Source: DATJLY01 sp035604615 (lineage in GTDB: Bacteria > Pseudomonadota > Alphaproteobacteria > ATCC43930 > CGMCC-115725). Taken from it: a stretch of DNA of 64,000 nt. The stretch covers positions 7,326 to 71,325 of the forward strand of contig DATNID010000063.1 in NCBI GenBank assembly GCA_035604615.1, read 5' to 3'. The notes under the pieces are model-generated. The model was not told the origin of the DNA and did not search any database. It saw nothing but the letters and a program-made list of their open reading frames with translations. A program made the translations under genes and the position numbers. This document shows positions 25,407-33,849 of this stretch, piece after piece; within the stretch, counting starts at the first letter, position 1, and each line of letters begins with the position of its first letter.

Positions 25407-26093
25407 ATGGACACTCCACCGGGGAGGCCGGCCGAAGACGCTCGCCGGATATTGTCGAATTGCTTTCTCTTTCAGGGCCTTGGGTCGGATGAGCGGAACC
25501 AGCTCGTGGCTCGGGCCCATATCCGCCGGCTGGCTCCGGGCGAGACCATATTCCACATGGGGTCGCCCGGCTCGAGCATGATGGCGGTGCTGAACGGGCA
25601 GGTGCGCATCAGCATCTCCTCGCCCGAGGGCAAGGAGTTGCTGCTCGCCGTGCTTCAGCCGGGCGAAGTGTTCGGCGAGATCGCCCTGCTCGACGGCAAG
25701 GAGCGCTCGGCCGATGCCAAGGCGATGACGGCGTGCAGCCTCGCCGTGCTCGAGCGCCGCGACGTGATGGTGTTCCTCGAACGCCATCCCGAGGCTTGGC
25801 CGCGCATCGTCGAAGTGCTGTGCGAGCGCTTCCGCGAGAACACCCAGCATGCGGCCGAGGTGTCGCTGCTGCAATTGCCGGCACGCCTGGCGAAGGCGCT
25901 GCTGCGCATGGCGGCGGACCACACGCCCGGCAACAAGGCGCTGTCGCAGCGCGAGCTCGGTAACATGGTGGGCGCGGCGCGCGAGAGCGTGAACAAGTGC
26001 CTCAACGACTGGCAGCGGCGCGGCGTCATCCGCATGGAAGACAACGCCATCGCCATCATCGACCGCACTGCACTCGAGGCGATGACGAGCTGA
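25407..26093 (+). CDS. Crp/Fnr-family transcriptional regulator
   Basis: The 228 aa protein has an N-terminal cyclic-nucleotide-binding domain and a C-terminal winged helix. The phosphate-binding cassette FGEIALLDGKERSADAKA keeps the Glu and Arg-Ser that bind cAMP in CRP. No cysteine cluster for Fe-S is seen, so it is not FNR-like. The recognition helix in LSQRELGNMVGAARESVNKCL retains the Arg-Glu pair used by CRP to read TGTGA. The start has GGGGAG at a good distance. It is convergent with the sigma factor gene, which has two CRP-type sites upstream. Confidence 0.93.
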   Translation: MDTPPGRPAEDARRILSNCFLFQGLGSDERNQLVARAHIRRLAPGETIFHMGSPGSSMMAVLNGQVRISISSPEGKELLLAVLQPGEVFGEIALLDGKERSADAKAMTACSLAVLERRDVMVFLERHPEAWPRIVEVLCERFRENTQHAAEVSLLQLPARLAKALLRMAADHTPGNKALSQRELGNMVGAARESVNKCLNDWQRRGVIRMEDNAIAIIDRTALEAMTS

Positions 26094-26111
26094 TCGAGGC
26101 CGGGACAGCGG

Positions 26112-26792
26112 TCAGGCGGCGCGCGCGCGTTGCGGGGCCACGCTCTCGCCGGCCTCTTCGAGCGCGTCGCGGATGCGCTGGAACGCCAGCCGCATGCGCG
26201 ACTTGACGGTGCCCAGCGGGATCGAGAGGTCGGCCGCGATCTCGCCGTGCGACTTGCCTTGGTAGAAGGCGAGGCTCACCACTGCCGCCTGCTCCCGCGG
26301 CAGCGTGGCGAGCGCCTTGCGCACGCGCTGGCTCTGCTGCTCCTGCTGGAGACGTGCGTCGGGGAGCGGCAGCGGGTCCGGCGTCAGCAGCGGCTCGTTC
26401 GGATCGAGCTGGCGGCGCTGCTCGCGGCGCAGCGCGTCGATGCGCAGGTTGCGGGCGATGGTGAAGATCCACGAGCTCACCGCCGACTTCGCCGGGTCGT
26501 AGCTCTCGGCCTTGCGCCACACCACGTGCATCACGTCCTGGGCCAGTTCCTCGGCGAGGCAGTCGGAGGTGCCGAGCTTGCGCATGTAAGCCTTGAGGCG
26601 GGGCGCGAAATGATTGAACAGGGCCAGGAACGCGGTCATCTCGTGGTGCTCCGCCACGGCGGCAAGAAAGGACTGCTGCCGCGCCGGGTCGGCGGCCTGG
26701 GCGAGAAAGCTCGCAACCTCGCCGGTCCGCCGCGCCGCCGGGGGCCGGCGCGATGAGGCAGAGAACGGGGCCTCGATGAGAACGGCGTTCAT
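26112..26792 (-). CDS. ECF-type RNA polymerase sigma factor
   Basis: The product is 226 aa with sigma region 2 (RLKAYMRKLGTSDCLAEELAQDVMHVVWRK, SSWIFTIARNLRIDALR) and region 4 (LATLPREQAAVVSLAFYQGKSHGEIAADLSIPLGTVKSRMRLAFQRIRDAL). A basic, low-complexity N-terminal extension of about 45 residues is unusual. No anti-sigma gene is adjacent, unlike the pair at 41587. AGGA lies 8 nt before the ATG. Its upstream region has two TGTGA-N6-TCACA-type sites and a palindrome, so control by a Crp-family protein is likely instead of an anti-sigma factor. Confidence 0.93.
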   Translation of the reverse strand: MNAVLIEAPFSASSRRPPAARRTGEVASFLAQAADPARQQSFLAAVAEHHEMTAFLALFNHFAPRLKAYMRKLGTSDCLAEELAQDVMHVVWRKAESYDPAKSAVSSWIFTIARNLRIDALRREQRRQLDPNEPLLTPDPLPLPDARLQQEQQSQRVRKALATLPREQAAVVSLAFYQGKSHGEIAADLSIPLGTVKSRMRLAFQRIRDALEEAGESVAPQRARAA

Positions 26793-26872
26793 TGACTTTA
26801 TCCTGGCTCCCTAGCCGCGCTCCGTTGGCGCAGCTTGCACCAGGCATGAAACCATTCTTCCGGCCGCACGCA

Positions 26873-26888
26873 TGTGACAGGGTTCACA
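26873..26888. promoter_or_regulatory. CRP-type site (TGTGA-N6-TCACA), sigma-proximal
   Basis: TGTGA-CAGGGT-TCACA is a perfect match to the classical CRP half-sites, ending 81 bp upstream of the sigma factor ATG on the minus strand. The adjacent Crp-type regulator has the matching Arg-Glu recognition residues. Confidence 0.75.
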
Positions 26889-26889
26889 G

Positions 26890-26909
26890 GGGCGAAAATA
26901 TTTTCGCCC
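26890..26909. promoter_or_regulatory. 20 bp perfect palindrome between two CRP-type sites
   Basis: GGGCGAAAATATTTTCGCCC is fully self-complementary and lies exactly between the two CRP-type sites. It may bind another dimeric regulator, or form a stem after the end of the luciferase-like gene upstream. Confidence 0.6.
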
Positions 26910-26913
26910 GCCC

Positions 26914-26929
26914 AGTGATCTAAGTCACA
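26914..26929. promoter_or_regulatory. CRP-type site (AGTGA-N6-TCACA), sigma-distal
   Basis: AGTGA-TCTAAG-TCACA matches 9 of 10 consensus bases. Its centre is 41 bp from the centre of the proximal site, close to four helical turns, so two dimers would sit on the same face. Confidence 0.65.
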
Positions 26930-26957
26930 GAAACCATCGTTTGGCGGATCCGACCGC

Positions 26958-28148
26958 TCAGGCGCCGGCCCGGGCTAGCTCGAAGCCGCGATAGTCCCGG
27001 TCGGTCAGGGGCCGGATCGCCGGGATCACCTCCGCGGCGAAGCGGCGGATGTTGCGCTCGGTCAAGTCGCCGGGCAGGGTCCCGAACTGCAGCATCGCGA
27101 TGAATTCCTGGAATCCCATGAGGTTATGGGCCTCGGCGATGCGCCGCCGGACGGTGTCCGGTGAGCCGCAGATGAAGATGCCGCGCGCGATCAAATCCTC
27201 GATCCGGGCGCCGCCGCGGTGGCCGCGCTTGTGGATCAGGACTTGCTTCAGCGACGCAGCCGACATGTAGCCGGGCGGGAAGAACATCAGCTCGGACAGC
27301 TTGGGCAGGAATACGTTGAACAGCGCCTCGATATGCGGCCTGGCCTCGCGCACCGCCTGCTCGTCGCTGTCGGCGACATAAATGGGCGCGCACCAGCCGA
27401 TCCGGTCCGAGGCGGCGCGGTAGCCGTAGCGCCGCTCCGCCACCTCGCGATAAAGGTTGAGATAGCGCGCCACCGATTCGGTCGGGCTGAAATTCTGGAG
27501 ATAGACGTATTTGCGGTCGGGATGCGCCGCCCACTCGATGGTCTCGAGGCTGCCCATCGACGGGCACCAGATCGGCGGGTGGGGCTTCTGGTACGGGCGC
27601 GGCCACAGATTGACGTACTCGAAGTGGTAATGCTTGCCCTCGAAGGCGAAGGGGCCGGGCTCGCTCCAGGCGCGCACCACCAGCTCGCACGCCTCCTGGT
27701 GGCGCTCCAGCGAAAAGACCGGGTTGGCGCCCAGCGAGAAATACTCCGAGCCGACACCGCGGACGAAGCCGCTGATCAGCCGACCGCGCGTCATCACGTC
27801 GATCATGGCGTGCTCTTCGGCCAGGGTCAGCGGATGCTCGCGCAGGCAGAAGGCATTGCCGAGGATGGCGATGCGGCAATCCTTGGTGCGCCGCGCCAGT
27901 GCCGACGCCATCACCACCGGCGACGGCATCAGGCCATAGGCATTCTGGTGATGCTCGTTGACGCAGATGCCATCGAAGCCGAGCTCGGCACACAGCTCGA
28001 GCTCGTCGAGATAGCGGTTGTAGAGGGTGGCGCCCTTCTCGGGATCGAAATGGCTGTTGGGCAGCACCAGCCACACGCTGCGGTACTTGTCCCGCACCGA
28101 CAGGTCGAGGTCGGCATAGGGCATGAGATGAAAGCACATCACTTTCAT
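26958..28148 (-). CDS. Luciferase-like (LLM class) flavin-dependent monooxygenase
   Basis: The 396 aa protein shows the bacterial luciferase-like barrel: CAELGFDGICVNEHHQNAYG, LAEEHAMIDVMTRGRLISGFVRGVGSEY and, later, GSPDTVRRRIAEAHNLMGFQEF. Members use reduced FMN or F420 to oxidise aldehydes, sulfonates, chelators or cyclic compounds. The substrate here is not known. Its ATG lies inside the end of the upstream alpha/beta hydrolase gene (4 bp overlap), so the two enzymes probably act in one pathway. Confidence 0.9.
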   Translation of the reverse strand: MKVMCFHLMPYADLDLSVRDKYRSVWLVLPNSHFDPEKGATLYNRYLDELELCAELGFDGICVNEHHQNAYGLMPSPVVMASALARRTKDCRIAILGNAFCLREHPLTLAEEHAMIDVMTRGRLISGFVRGVGSEYFSLGANPVFSLERHQEACELVVRAWSEPGPFAFEGKHYHFEYVNLWPRPYQKPHPPIWCPSMGSLETIEWAAHPDRKYVYLQNFSPTESVARYLNLYREVAERRYGYRAASDRIGWCAPIYVADSDEQAVREARPHIEALFNVFLPKLSELMFFPPGYMSAASLKQVLIHKRGHRGGARIEDLIARGIFICGSPDTVRRRIAEAHNLMGFQEFIAMLQFGTLPGDLTERNIRRFAAEVIPAIRPLTDRDYRGFELARAGA

Positions 28149-28927
28149 GGCGCCGCGTCCGCGATGAAGCGCTGGATGGACGGGATGACAAGGTCGGGCC
28201 GCTCGACATGGGGCAGATGGCCGGCGCGCGGCACCATCGTGAGGCGCGCCCCCGGGATGAGCCGCGCGAAGGCCGCGCCATAGGCGGGCGGGATGATGCG
28301 GTCCTCCTCGCCCCACAGCACCAGGGTCGGCCGGTCGACGCGATGGAGCCAGCGCTCCAGCCGCGGATTGAAGAAACGCGGCTGCCAGCCGAGCCGGGCG
28401 CTGGCGATGCGGTTGGCGATCGCCGTCTCCTGATATTTCTCGGCCGAAGCGCGCTGCGCCGCCGCCTCGCCCCGGCGCGGATCGGCATAGGACAGAACCG
28501 CCTGCTCCTCGGGGTCGATCAGGAAGATGTCGGTCTTGGCCACGCCCTTGACGTGAATTCCGGCGCTGGCGATGAGCGTCAGGCTCGCGAACCGCGCGGT
28601 CGAGCGCACCGCCATCTCGAGCGCGATCCAGCCGCCGAGCGAATGGCCAACCACGTGAATCCGGTCGAGACCCAGCGCCGCGATGGCGTCGAGATAGAAA
28701 TACGCCATGTCGGAAATATCGTCGATCGTGGACGGGATCGGCGTCGCGCCGAAGCCGGGATGATCGGGCGCGACGACGTCGCAGCCGAGCGCGAGCTCGT
28801 CGAGCATCTCCGGCCATTCCGCGAGACCATCGGTGCCGTGGAGATAGAGCAGCGCCGGCCCGGCGCCGCCGCGGCGATAGGCGAGCCTGGTCCCGCGCAC
28901 TTCGATGAAATCAACGCCCAGCGCCAT
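28145..28927 (-). CDS. Alpha/beta hydrolase
   Basis: The 260 aa protein has the oxyanion strand LLYLHGTDG, nucleophile elbow GHSLGG (S96), acid residue region LVLWGEEDRIIP and the last histidine in GHLPHVERP. It is a general esterase/C-C hydrolase type enzyme. Translational coupling to the luciferase-like monooxygenase suggests it processes the same substrate. No signal peptide. Confidence 0.9.
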   Translation of the reverse strand: MALGVDFIEVRGTRLAYRRGGAGPALLYLHGTDGLAEWPEMLDELALGCDVVAPDHPGFGATPIPSTIDDISDMAYFYLDAIAALGLDRIHVVGHSLGGWIALEMAVRSTARFASLTLIASAGIHVKGVAKTDIFLIDPEEQAVLSYADPRRGEAAAQRASAEKYQETAIANRIASARLGWQPRFFNPRLERWLHRVDRPTLVLWGEEDRIIPPAYGAAFARLIPGARLTMVPRAGHLPHVERPDLVIPSIQRFIADAAP

Positions 28928-29044
28928 GAAGCCGGTCCCGCACGGTGCCGCGCCATACTAGCGCCGGCACCCGCAAGCGTCTCGCCGTCCTGCGGCCGCC
29001 GTGATAATCTGGCCCCCGTGCGAGCAATGGGGGAGAGACGAGCG

Positions 29045-29536
29045 ATGCGCATGCGATTTGTCTGGGCCATGGCGGCGCTGCCGCTCGCCATTGGCGCCGT
29101 TTCCCACTCGGCCCACGCCCAGGAGGCAGCCAAGCTGTTCTTCGAGGGCGACATGGCGCGCGGGCCGCAGCCCGGTCTCGCGCCCTGCGTCATGACCAGC
29201 CAGTTCCATCGCAAGGAGACGGTCGTCTTCCGCATCCGCGTGGTCGACCCGGATGGCAAGGCGCTCGACGACAAGGGCCTGAAGAGCCTGGTGGTCGAGC
29301 TCTCGAACGGGCAGAGCCTGCCGATGCGCTATCATCGGCACCCGCCGCCGCCCGCGGAAATTACCGACTTTTTCTGGGTGGTGCCGTGGTCGATCCCCGA
29401 GGATTTTCCGACCGGCAGCCTCACCTACAAGGTCGTCGCGACGGACCTCGCGGGCAAGGTCGCGACCTGGCAGCCGTTCAAGATCGCGACCTCGCAATTA
29501 ACGGTGATCGCGGACGCCTCGCCGCCCGCCAAATAG
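29045..29536 (+). CDS. Secreted hypothetical protein, Ig-like
   Basis: The 163 aa product has a signal peptide (MRMRFVWAMAALPLAIGAVS, cut likely after AHA). The mature part is predicted beta-rich: ETVVFRIRVVDPDGKALDDKGLKSLVVELSNGQ, then MRYHRHPPPP and DFFWVVPWSIPEDFPTGSLTYKVVATDLAG. That last block looks like an Ig/macroglobulin-type domain. A His-rich loop could bind metal. Family name not recognised. It is directly followed (10 bp) by a second secreted protein with similar beta-rich segments. Confidence 0.82.
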   Translation: MRMRFVWAMAALPLAIGAVSHSAHAQEAAKLFFEGDMARGPQPGLAPCVMTSQFHRKETVVFRIRVVDPDGKALDDKGLKSLVVELSNGQSLPMRYHRHPPPPAEITDFFWVVPWSIPEDFPTGSLTYKVVATDLAGKVATWQPFKIATSQLTVIADASPPAK

Positions 29537-29546
29537 GGAGCCGACG

Positions 29547-31028
29547 ATGAGGCACGGTGCGGCGGCGGGATTTGGCGCGCTCGCACTCGTCATGCTCGCG
29601 CCGTTGGTGGCGCGGGGCGCGCCGCCCGACGCGCTCGGTCCCGCGGCGCCGCTGGCCGAGGCGCAAGGAGGCTTCGTCGGCAGCATGACGCTCGCGCCCG
29701 AGCATGGGCCGGCGGGAACGCCGGTGACCGTGACCGCGGCGGGCCTGCCCGCCGATCAGCCGGTCGATCTCGTGTGGCGCACGGTTGAGGGACGCTGGAA
29801 CGTCGCCGGCGCCGAGTATCACGGCCGCACCTACGCGCCCGAGGCCTATCGCATCGCCGCCTTGCGCAGCGATGCGGCGGGCCATCTCGCCGCCACCTTC
29901 GCCGCGCCCGACGATTTCGGCTTCGCGCACGACGTGACCTTGCAGCAGGGCGCGCGGCTCCTGACCCAGGCCGCGTTCTCGATCGACATGGCGGTGAAGC
30001 TCCAATCGGCGAGCGGCCCTGCCGGCGGCCCCATCGCCATCGACGTCACCGGCATCGGCTGGCGCGAGCTCGAGAATTCGTGGCTCTTGCGCTACGACAA
30101 CAGCTTCACCGGCTGGATTTCGGCGGTGACGACGCGGGGCGCGGCGCATTTCGCCATTCCGGCGACCGGCGCGCCCGGCACTCACGTGCTCGAGGTGATG
30201 CACGGCGAATTCACCTTCCCCTATCTCAATCCGCAGCAGAATCCCGAGCCCGACCGCCCGCGCTTCGGGCTCCTCTACACCATCACGCCGGATCCGCCGG
30301 TGCTGCCGCCCGATCCGGCGCAGCAGGCGCAGACGGCGATCGGCGGACTGCCGGCGGCCGGCGCACTCGTTGCCGAGCCGCGCTTCGCCAGCGTCGGACG
30401 CGATGACGTGGTGCGGGGCAGCGGCCTGACGCCGGGCAAGGACTATGAGCTGACGTGGGGCACCGTCACCGGCAACCGCGTCAAGCAAGGCGGCTGGGAG
30501 GAATCGGCCCGGCCCATCGCGCGCGCCACCGCGGACGCGTCGGGCGCGGCCGCGTTCCGCTTCGCGGTGCCCGACGATCTCGGCGGCGCGCACGCCGTCG
30601 CGGTGAAGGACGGCGACCGGGTGCTCGCCGGCAACGTCGTGATTGCCACCACGGCGCTCCCGCTCGATGTCGCGCGCGGGCCGGCGGGGACCAAATTCAC
30701 GGTCCACTTGAAGGGCGTCGGCTGGACCGAGACCGCCAACATCTACACCATCGTCTACGACAACAACTATGTGGGATATGCCTGCGGCTTCAACAGCCAG
30801 GGCGACGTCACGATCCAGCTCAGCGCGAGCGGCGAGCCGGGCTGGCATTTCATCGATCTCTATCCCGCGATCTACAAGGGCCAGGAGAACCGGCCCAACA
30901 ATTTCCGCATCCCGCAATTGACCTACGCGGCCGACCACCCGGGCGAGGACTTGCCGCATTTCCGCTTCGCGTTCGAGGTGACCGCAGACGGACACGGCGA
31001 GAAGGCCTCGCTCAACCTGCTGCGCTAG
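29547..31028 (+). CDS. Large secreted protein with repeated IPT/Ig-like domains
   Basis: The 493 aa product has a signal peptide and at least four beta-sandwich-like segments. Two segments share the same internal design: ARGPAGTKFTVHLKGVGWTET...YDNNYVGY near residues 380-420 and SGPAGGPIAIDVTGIGWRELE...YDNSFTGW near 155-195. The N-terminal segment (HGPAGTPVTVTAAGLPADQPVDLVW) and the central one (VVRGSGLTPGKDYELTWGTV) are related. No catalytic motif was found, so binding or structural function is likely. It sits between the small secreted protein and an SDR gene in one tandem run. Confidence 0.82.
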   Translation: MRHGAAAGFGALALVMLAPLVARGAPPDALGPAAPLAEAQGGFVGSMTLAPEHGPAGTPVTVTAAGLPADQPVDLVWRTVEGRWNVAGAEYHGRTYAPEAYRIAALRSDAAGHLAATFAAPDDFGFAHDVTLQQGARLLTQAAFSIDMAVKLQSASGPAGGPIAIDVTGIGWRELENSWLLRYDNSFTGWISAVTTRGAAHFAIPATGAPGTHVLEVMHGEFTFPYLNPQQNPEPDRPRFGLLYTITPDPPVLPPDPAQQAQTAIGGLPAAGALVAEPRFASVGRDDVVRGSGLTPGKDYELTWGTVTGNRVKQGGWEESARPIARATADASGAAAFRFAVPDDLGGAHAVAVKDGDRVLAGNVVIATTALPLDVARGPAGTKFTVHLKGVGWTETANIYTIVYDNNYVGYACGFNSQGDVTIQLSASGEPGWHFIDLYPAIYKGQENRPNNFRIPQLTYAADHPGEDLPHFRFAFEVTADGHGEKASLNLLR

Positions 31029-31037
31029 AAAGAGTCG

Positions 31038-31802
31038 ATGCTCAAGCAACTCGATTTCGCGGGCACGGTCGTGGTGATCACCGGCGCAGGCGGCGGCATC
31101 GGCCAGGCTTGCGCCGAGGTGCTGGGCGAGCTCGGCGCTACGCTCGCGCTGGTCGGTCGCACGGCATCCAAGCTCGATGACACCGCGGCCGTTGTCCGCG
31201 CGAGCGGTGGGCGCTGCGAGTGCTTCGTCGTGGACGTCACCGACGACACGCAAGTGGCGGCGCTCGCCCGCGCGACGGCCGAGCGCTGGGGCAACGTCAA
31301 GGCGGTGATCAACAACGCCGGCGACAATTTCCGCAGCCGGATCACCGAGCTTTCGACCGAGAAATGGCGCGCCATCCGCGGCATCGATCTCGATGCCGTG
31401 TTCTACATGTGCCGCGCCTTCATCCCGCTGCTGCTGGCGGCGCCGAAGCCGTCGATCCTCAACATCGCGTCGAGCTTCGGCGTCATCGGCAATCCCGAGA
31501 TGCCGGCCTATTGCGCGGCCAAGGGCGCGGTCGTGAACCTGACCCGCCAGCTCGCGGTCGATTGGGGCGAGAAAGGATTGCGCGTCAATTCGCTGTGCCC
31601 CGGTCCCACCCTGTCGCCGCGCTTCAAGTCATATCTCGATCGTGGACTCACCAGCCGCGAGGCGCTCGAGCGTCAGGTGATGCTGCATCGCCTCGCCGAG
31701 TGCCGCGAGATCGCCAATGTCGCGGCATTCCTGGTGTCCGACGCGGCCTCCTTCGTCCATGGCGCGACCGTCGTGGCGGATGGCGGCCAGACGATCCATT
31801 GA
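31038..31802 (+). CDS. Short-chain dehydrogenase/reductase (SDR)
   Basis: The 254 aa classical SDR has cofactor motif TGAGGGIG (residues 15-22), the NNAG motif (VINNAGDNF), catalytic Ser in NIASSFG and YCAAKG (Y-x3-K). The C-terminus ATVVADGGQTIH is standard. The Arg after the second strand (VGRTASKL) suggests NADP(H). Nine bp separate it from the CoA-transferase gene, so both are likely in one catabolic operon. Confidence 0.93.
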   Translation: MLKQLDFAGTVVVITGAGGGIGQACAEVLGELGATLALVGRTASKLDDTAAVVRASGGRCECFVVDVTDDTQVAALARATAERWGNVKAVINNAGDNFRSRITELSTEKWRAIRGIDLDAVFYMCRAFIPLLLAAPKPSILNIASSFGVIGNPEMPAYCAAKGAVVNLTRQLAVDWGEKGLRVNSLCPGPTLSPRFKSYLDRGLTSREALERQVMLHRLAECREIANVAAFLVSDAASFVHGATVVADGGQTIH

Positions 31803-31810
31803 GAGGCACC

Positions 31811-32986
31811 ATGCTCGAAGGCATCCGCGTGATCGATCTCGGCGCGTTCATCACCGCGCCGCTCGCCGGGATGATGCTGGCCGATCTCGGCGCCGACGTC
31901 ATAAAGATCGAGCCGCCCGAGGGCGACGCCTTCCGCCGCGGCCACGGCGGCAGCTACAGCGCGACCTTCGTCGCCTACAACCGCAACAAGCGCAGCCTCG
32001 TCCTCGATCTCAACGATGCGAAGGCGCGCGCGACATTCGCCGCCCTGGTCGCGCGCGCCGACGTGCTGATCGACAATTTCCGCCCCTCCGCCCTGAAGAA
32101 GCTTGGGCTGGACTCGGACGCGCTGCGCGCGGCGAACCCGCGCCTCGTCCATTGCTCGATCACGGGATTCGGCACCACCGGCCCCTATCGCGACCGCCCC
32201 GCCTTCGACGCGGTGGGGCAGGCGCTGAGCGGGATCGCCAGCCTGTTCGTCGATCCCGCCGCGCCGCATTGCTTCGGCCCCACCATCGCGGACAACGTCA
32301 CCGGCATGTATGCCTGCACCGGCATCCTCGGCGCGCTGGTGGAGCGCAACCGCACCGGGTGCGGGCGCCGCATCGAGGTCAACATGCTGGAGGCGTCGAT
32401 GGCGTTCGTTCCTGACGCTTTCACAAATCTCACCCGCAGCGGCATCGAGGACAACCGTTTCAGCCGAGTCAGCCGCTCGCAGTCCTTCGCGTTCCGCTGC
32501 GGCGACGGCAGGCTCATCGCGCTGCAGCTCTCGACCCGCGAGAAATTCTGGCTCGAGCTTCTGGGCGCGCTCGGGGCCGAGGACCTCGCCACGGACGCGC
32601 GCTTCGCCGCGCATCAGCGCCGGGTCGACAATTTCCACGCGCTCGAAGAGGCGCTCGCGCCGCATTTCGCAGCGCGGCCCAGGGCCGAATGGATGGCGCG
32701 CCTCGCCGCGACCGACGTGCCGTTCGCGCCCATCAACACGCTGGCCGACGCGCTCGCCGATCCGCAGGTCGAGGCGCTGGGCACCAAGGTCGTGCTGCGC
32801 CATCCGCGCGAGGGCGAGATCGTTACCATCGCCTGCCCGATCCTGGCCGACGGGGCGCGGCCGCGCGCCCGCATGTCCGCGCCGCCGACCTTGGGCGAGC
32901 ACAGCGAAGAGGTGCTGGCGGAGCTCGCGCGCGATCAGGCCGGCGACCAGTCCGGCGGTGGCGCCTTGGGGAAGGTCTCGACGTAG
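31811..32986 (+). CDS. CaiB/BaiF family III CoA-transferase
   Basis: The 391 aa protein starts LEGIRVIDLGAFITAPLAGMMLADLGADVIKIEPPEGDAFR, the family hallmark, and carries the catalytic aspartate region GPTIADNVTGMYACTGILGAL and GCGRRIEVNMLEASM. Such enzymes move CoA between carboxylic acids. Its 3' end overlaps the convergent Rieske gene by about 50 bp. The acid substrate is unknown. Confidence 0.93.
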   Translation: MLEGIRVIDLGAFITAPLAGMMLADLGADVIKIEPPEGDAFRRGHGGSYSATFVAYNRNKRSLVLDLNDAKARATFAALVARADVLIDNFRPSALKKLGLDSDALRAANPRLVHCSITGFGTTGPYRDRPAFDAVGQALSGIASLFVDPAAPHCFGPTIADNVTGMYACTGILGALVERNRTGCGRRIEVNMLEASMAFVPDAFTNLTRSGIEDNRFSRVSRSQSFAFRCGDGRLIALQLSTREKFWLELLGALGAEDLATDARFAAHQRRVDNFHALEEALAPHFAARPRAEWMARLAATDVPFAPINTLADALADPQVEALGTKVVLRHPREGEIVTIACPILADGARPRARMSAPPTLGEHSEEVLAELARDQAGDQSGGGALGKVST

Positions 32987-33849
32987 CGCAGGAAGCGCGC
33001 GAGGTGGCGGTCGGAAGGAACGAGGGCGCCCTTCCTGAAGCGGATTGTGTTCAGGATCGGCGCGTCCTCGGCCATGATCCGGTCGACCATGGTCTTGACG
33101 CCCGCGAGCCGCGCCTCGGCGGCCGCGCCGCCGGTGACCGCGATGGTGTAATAGGACATGGTCTGGCGGCGCGCGATCGGCGCGCCGCTGAACAGCATGA
33201 ACATGTCCTGGGCGCCGATGGTGAGATGCTGGGCGAAGCAGTTGACGCCGGTGATGCGCCCGTGCTGACGGTAGTATTGCGTCTCGATGGTGTATTCGAG
33301 GCCATAGGGGCCGATCTCGACCAGCTCCGGCGTCTCGGCCCGGAGCCCGTGCAGCGAGCGCAGATGCTGGAAATCGACGCCGTTGCTGACCGCGATCCAG
33401 GTGTCGACCGGCCGCTCGCCATAGCGGAAGCTGCGCGTCACCAGCGCGGCCGCCTCGGCGCCCGGCATCGTCGGCGGCGGGAACAGCGGCGCCGTCCCGT
33501 TGAAGGCCCACACCAGGCCCAGCGTCTCGGCAACGGGATACGTGGCGACCCGCGCCTCCGCCGGAATCGCGTCACCGGTCGGGATCGCGACGCAGCGGCC
33601 GTCGGGGCCGAAGCTCCAATGGTGGAAGGCGCAGCGGATGCGTCCCTCGATCATCTGTCCCGCGCTGAGATCCGCCCCGAGATGCGGGCACCACGCACTC
33701 TGGACCACCGGCTTGCCGTCGGGGTCGCGATAGACGATGACGCGCGTGTCGAGGAAATCCTGGCCGAGATGGACGCCGCTCTTGACCTCGCCAGCGAGCG
33801 CCACCGGATACCAGGATTGCGGAAAGGCGGCATCCTCGGCTGCAGTCAT
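32935..33849 (-). CDS. Rieske [2Fe-2S] non-heme iron oxygenase
   Basis: The 304 aa protein has a Rieske centre of the form C-P-H-x16-C-x2-H (from WCPHLG to RCAFHHW, about residues 53-76). A catalytic domain follows with the mononuclear iron motif N-x2-D-x2-H-x4-H (NGVDFQHLRSLHG), with a later Asp likely as third ligand. It resembles the oxygenase component of VanA/KshA-type enzymes that demethylate or hydroxylate aromatic or steroid acids. No reductase gene is in the window. The ATG overlaps the upstream membrane-protein gene by 4 bp. Confidence 0.92.
   Translation of the reverse strand: MTAAEDAAFPQSWYPVALAGEVKSGVHLGQDFLDTRVIVYRDPDGKPVVQSAWCPHLGADLSAGQMIEGRIRCAFHHWSFGPDGRCVAIPTGDAIPAEARVATYPVAETLGLVWAFNGTAPLFPPPTMPGAEAAALVTRSFRYGERPVDTWIAVSNGVDFQHLRSLHGLRAETPELVEIGPYGLEYTIETQYYRQHGRITGVNCFAQHLTIGAQDMFMLFSGAPIARRQTMSYYTIAVTGGAAAEARLAGVKTMVDRIMAEDAPILNTIRFRKGALVPSDRHLARFLRYVETFPKAPPPDWSPA

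Noticed and set aside
26112..26792. General stress EcfG sigma factor
   Set aside because: No NepR or PhyR gene lies nearby and the N-terminal extension is atypical, so the name was not used.
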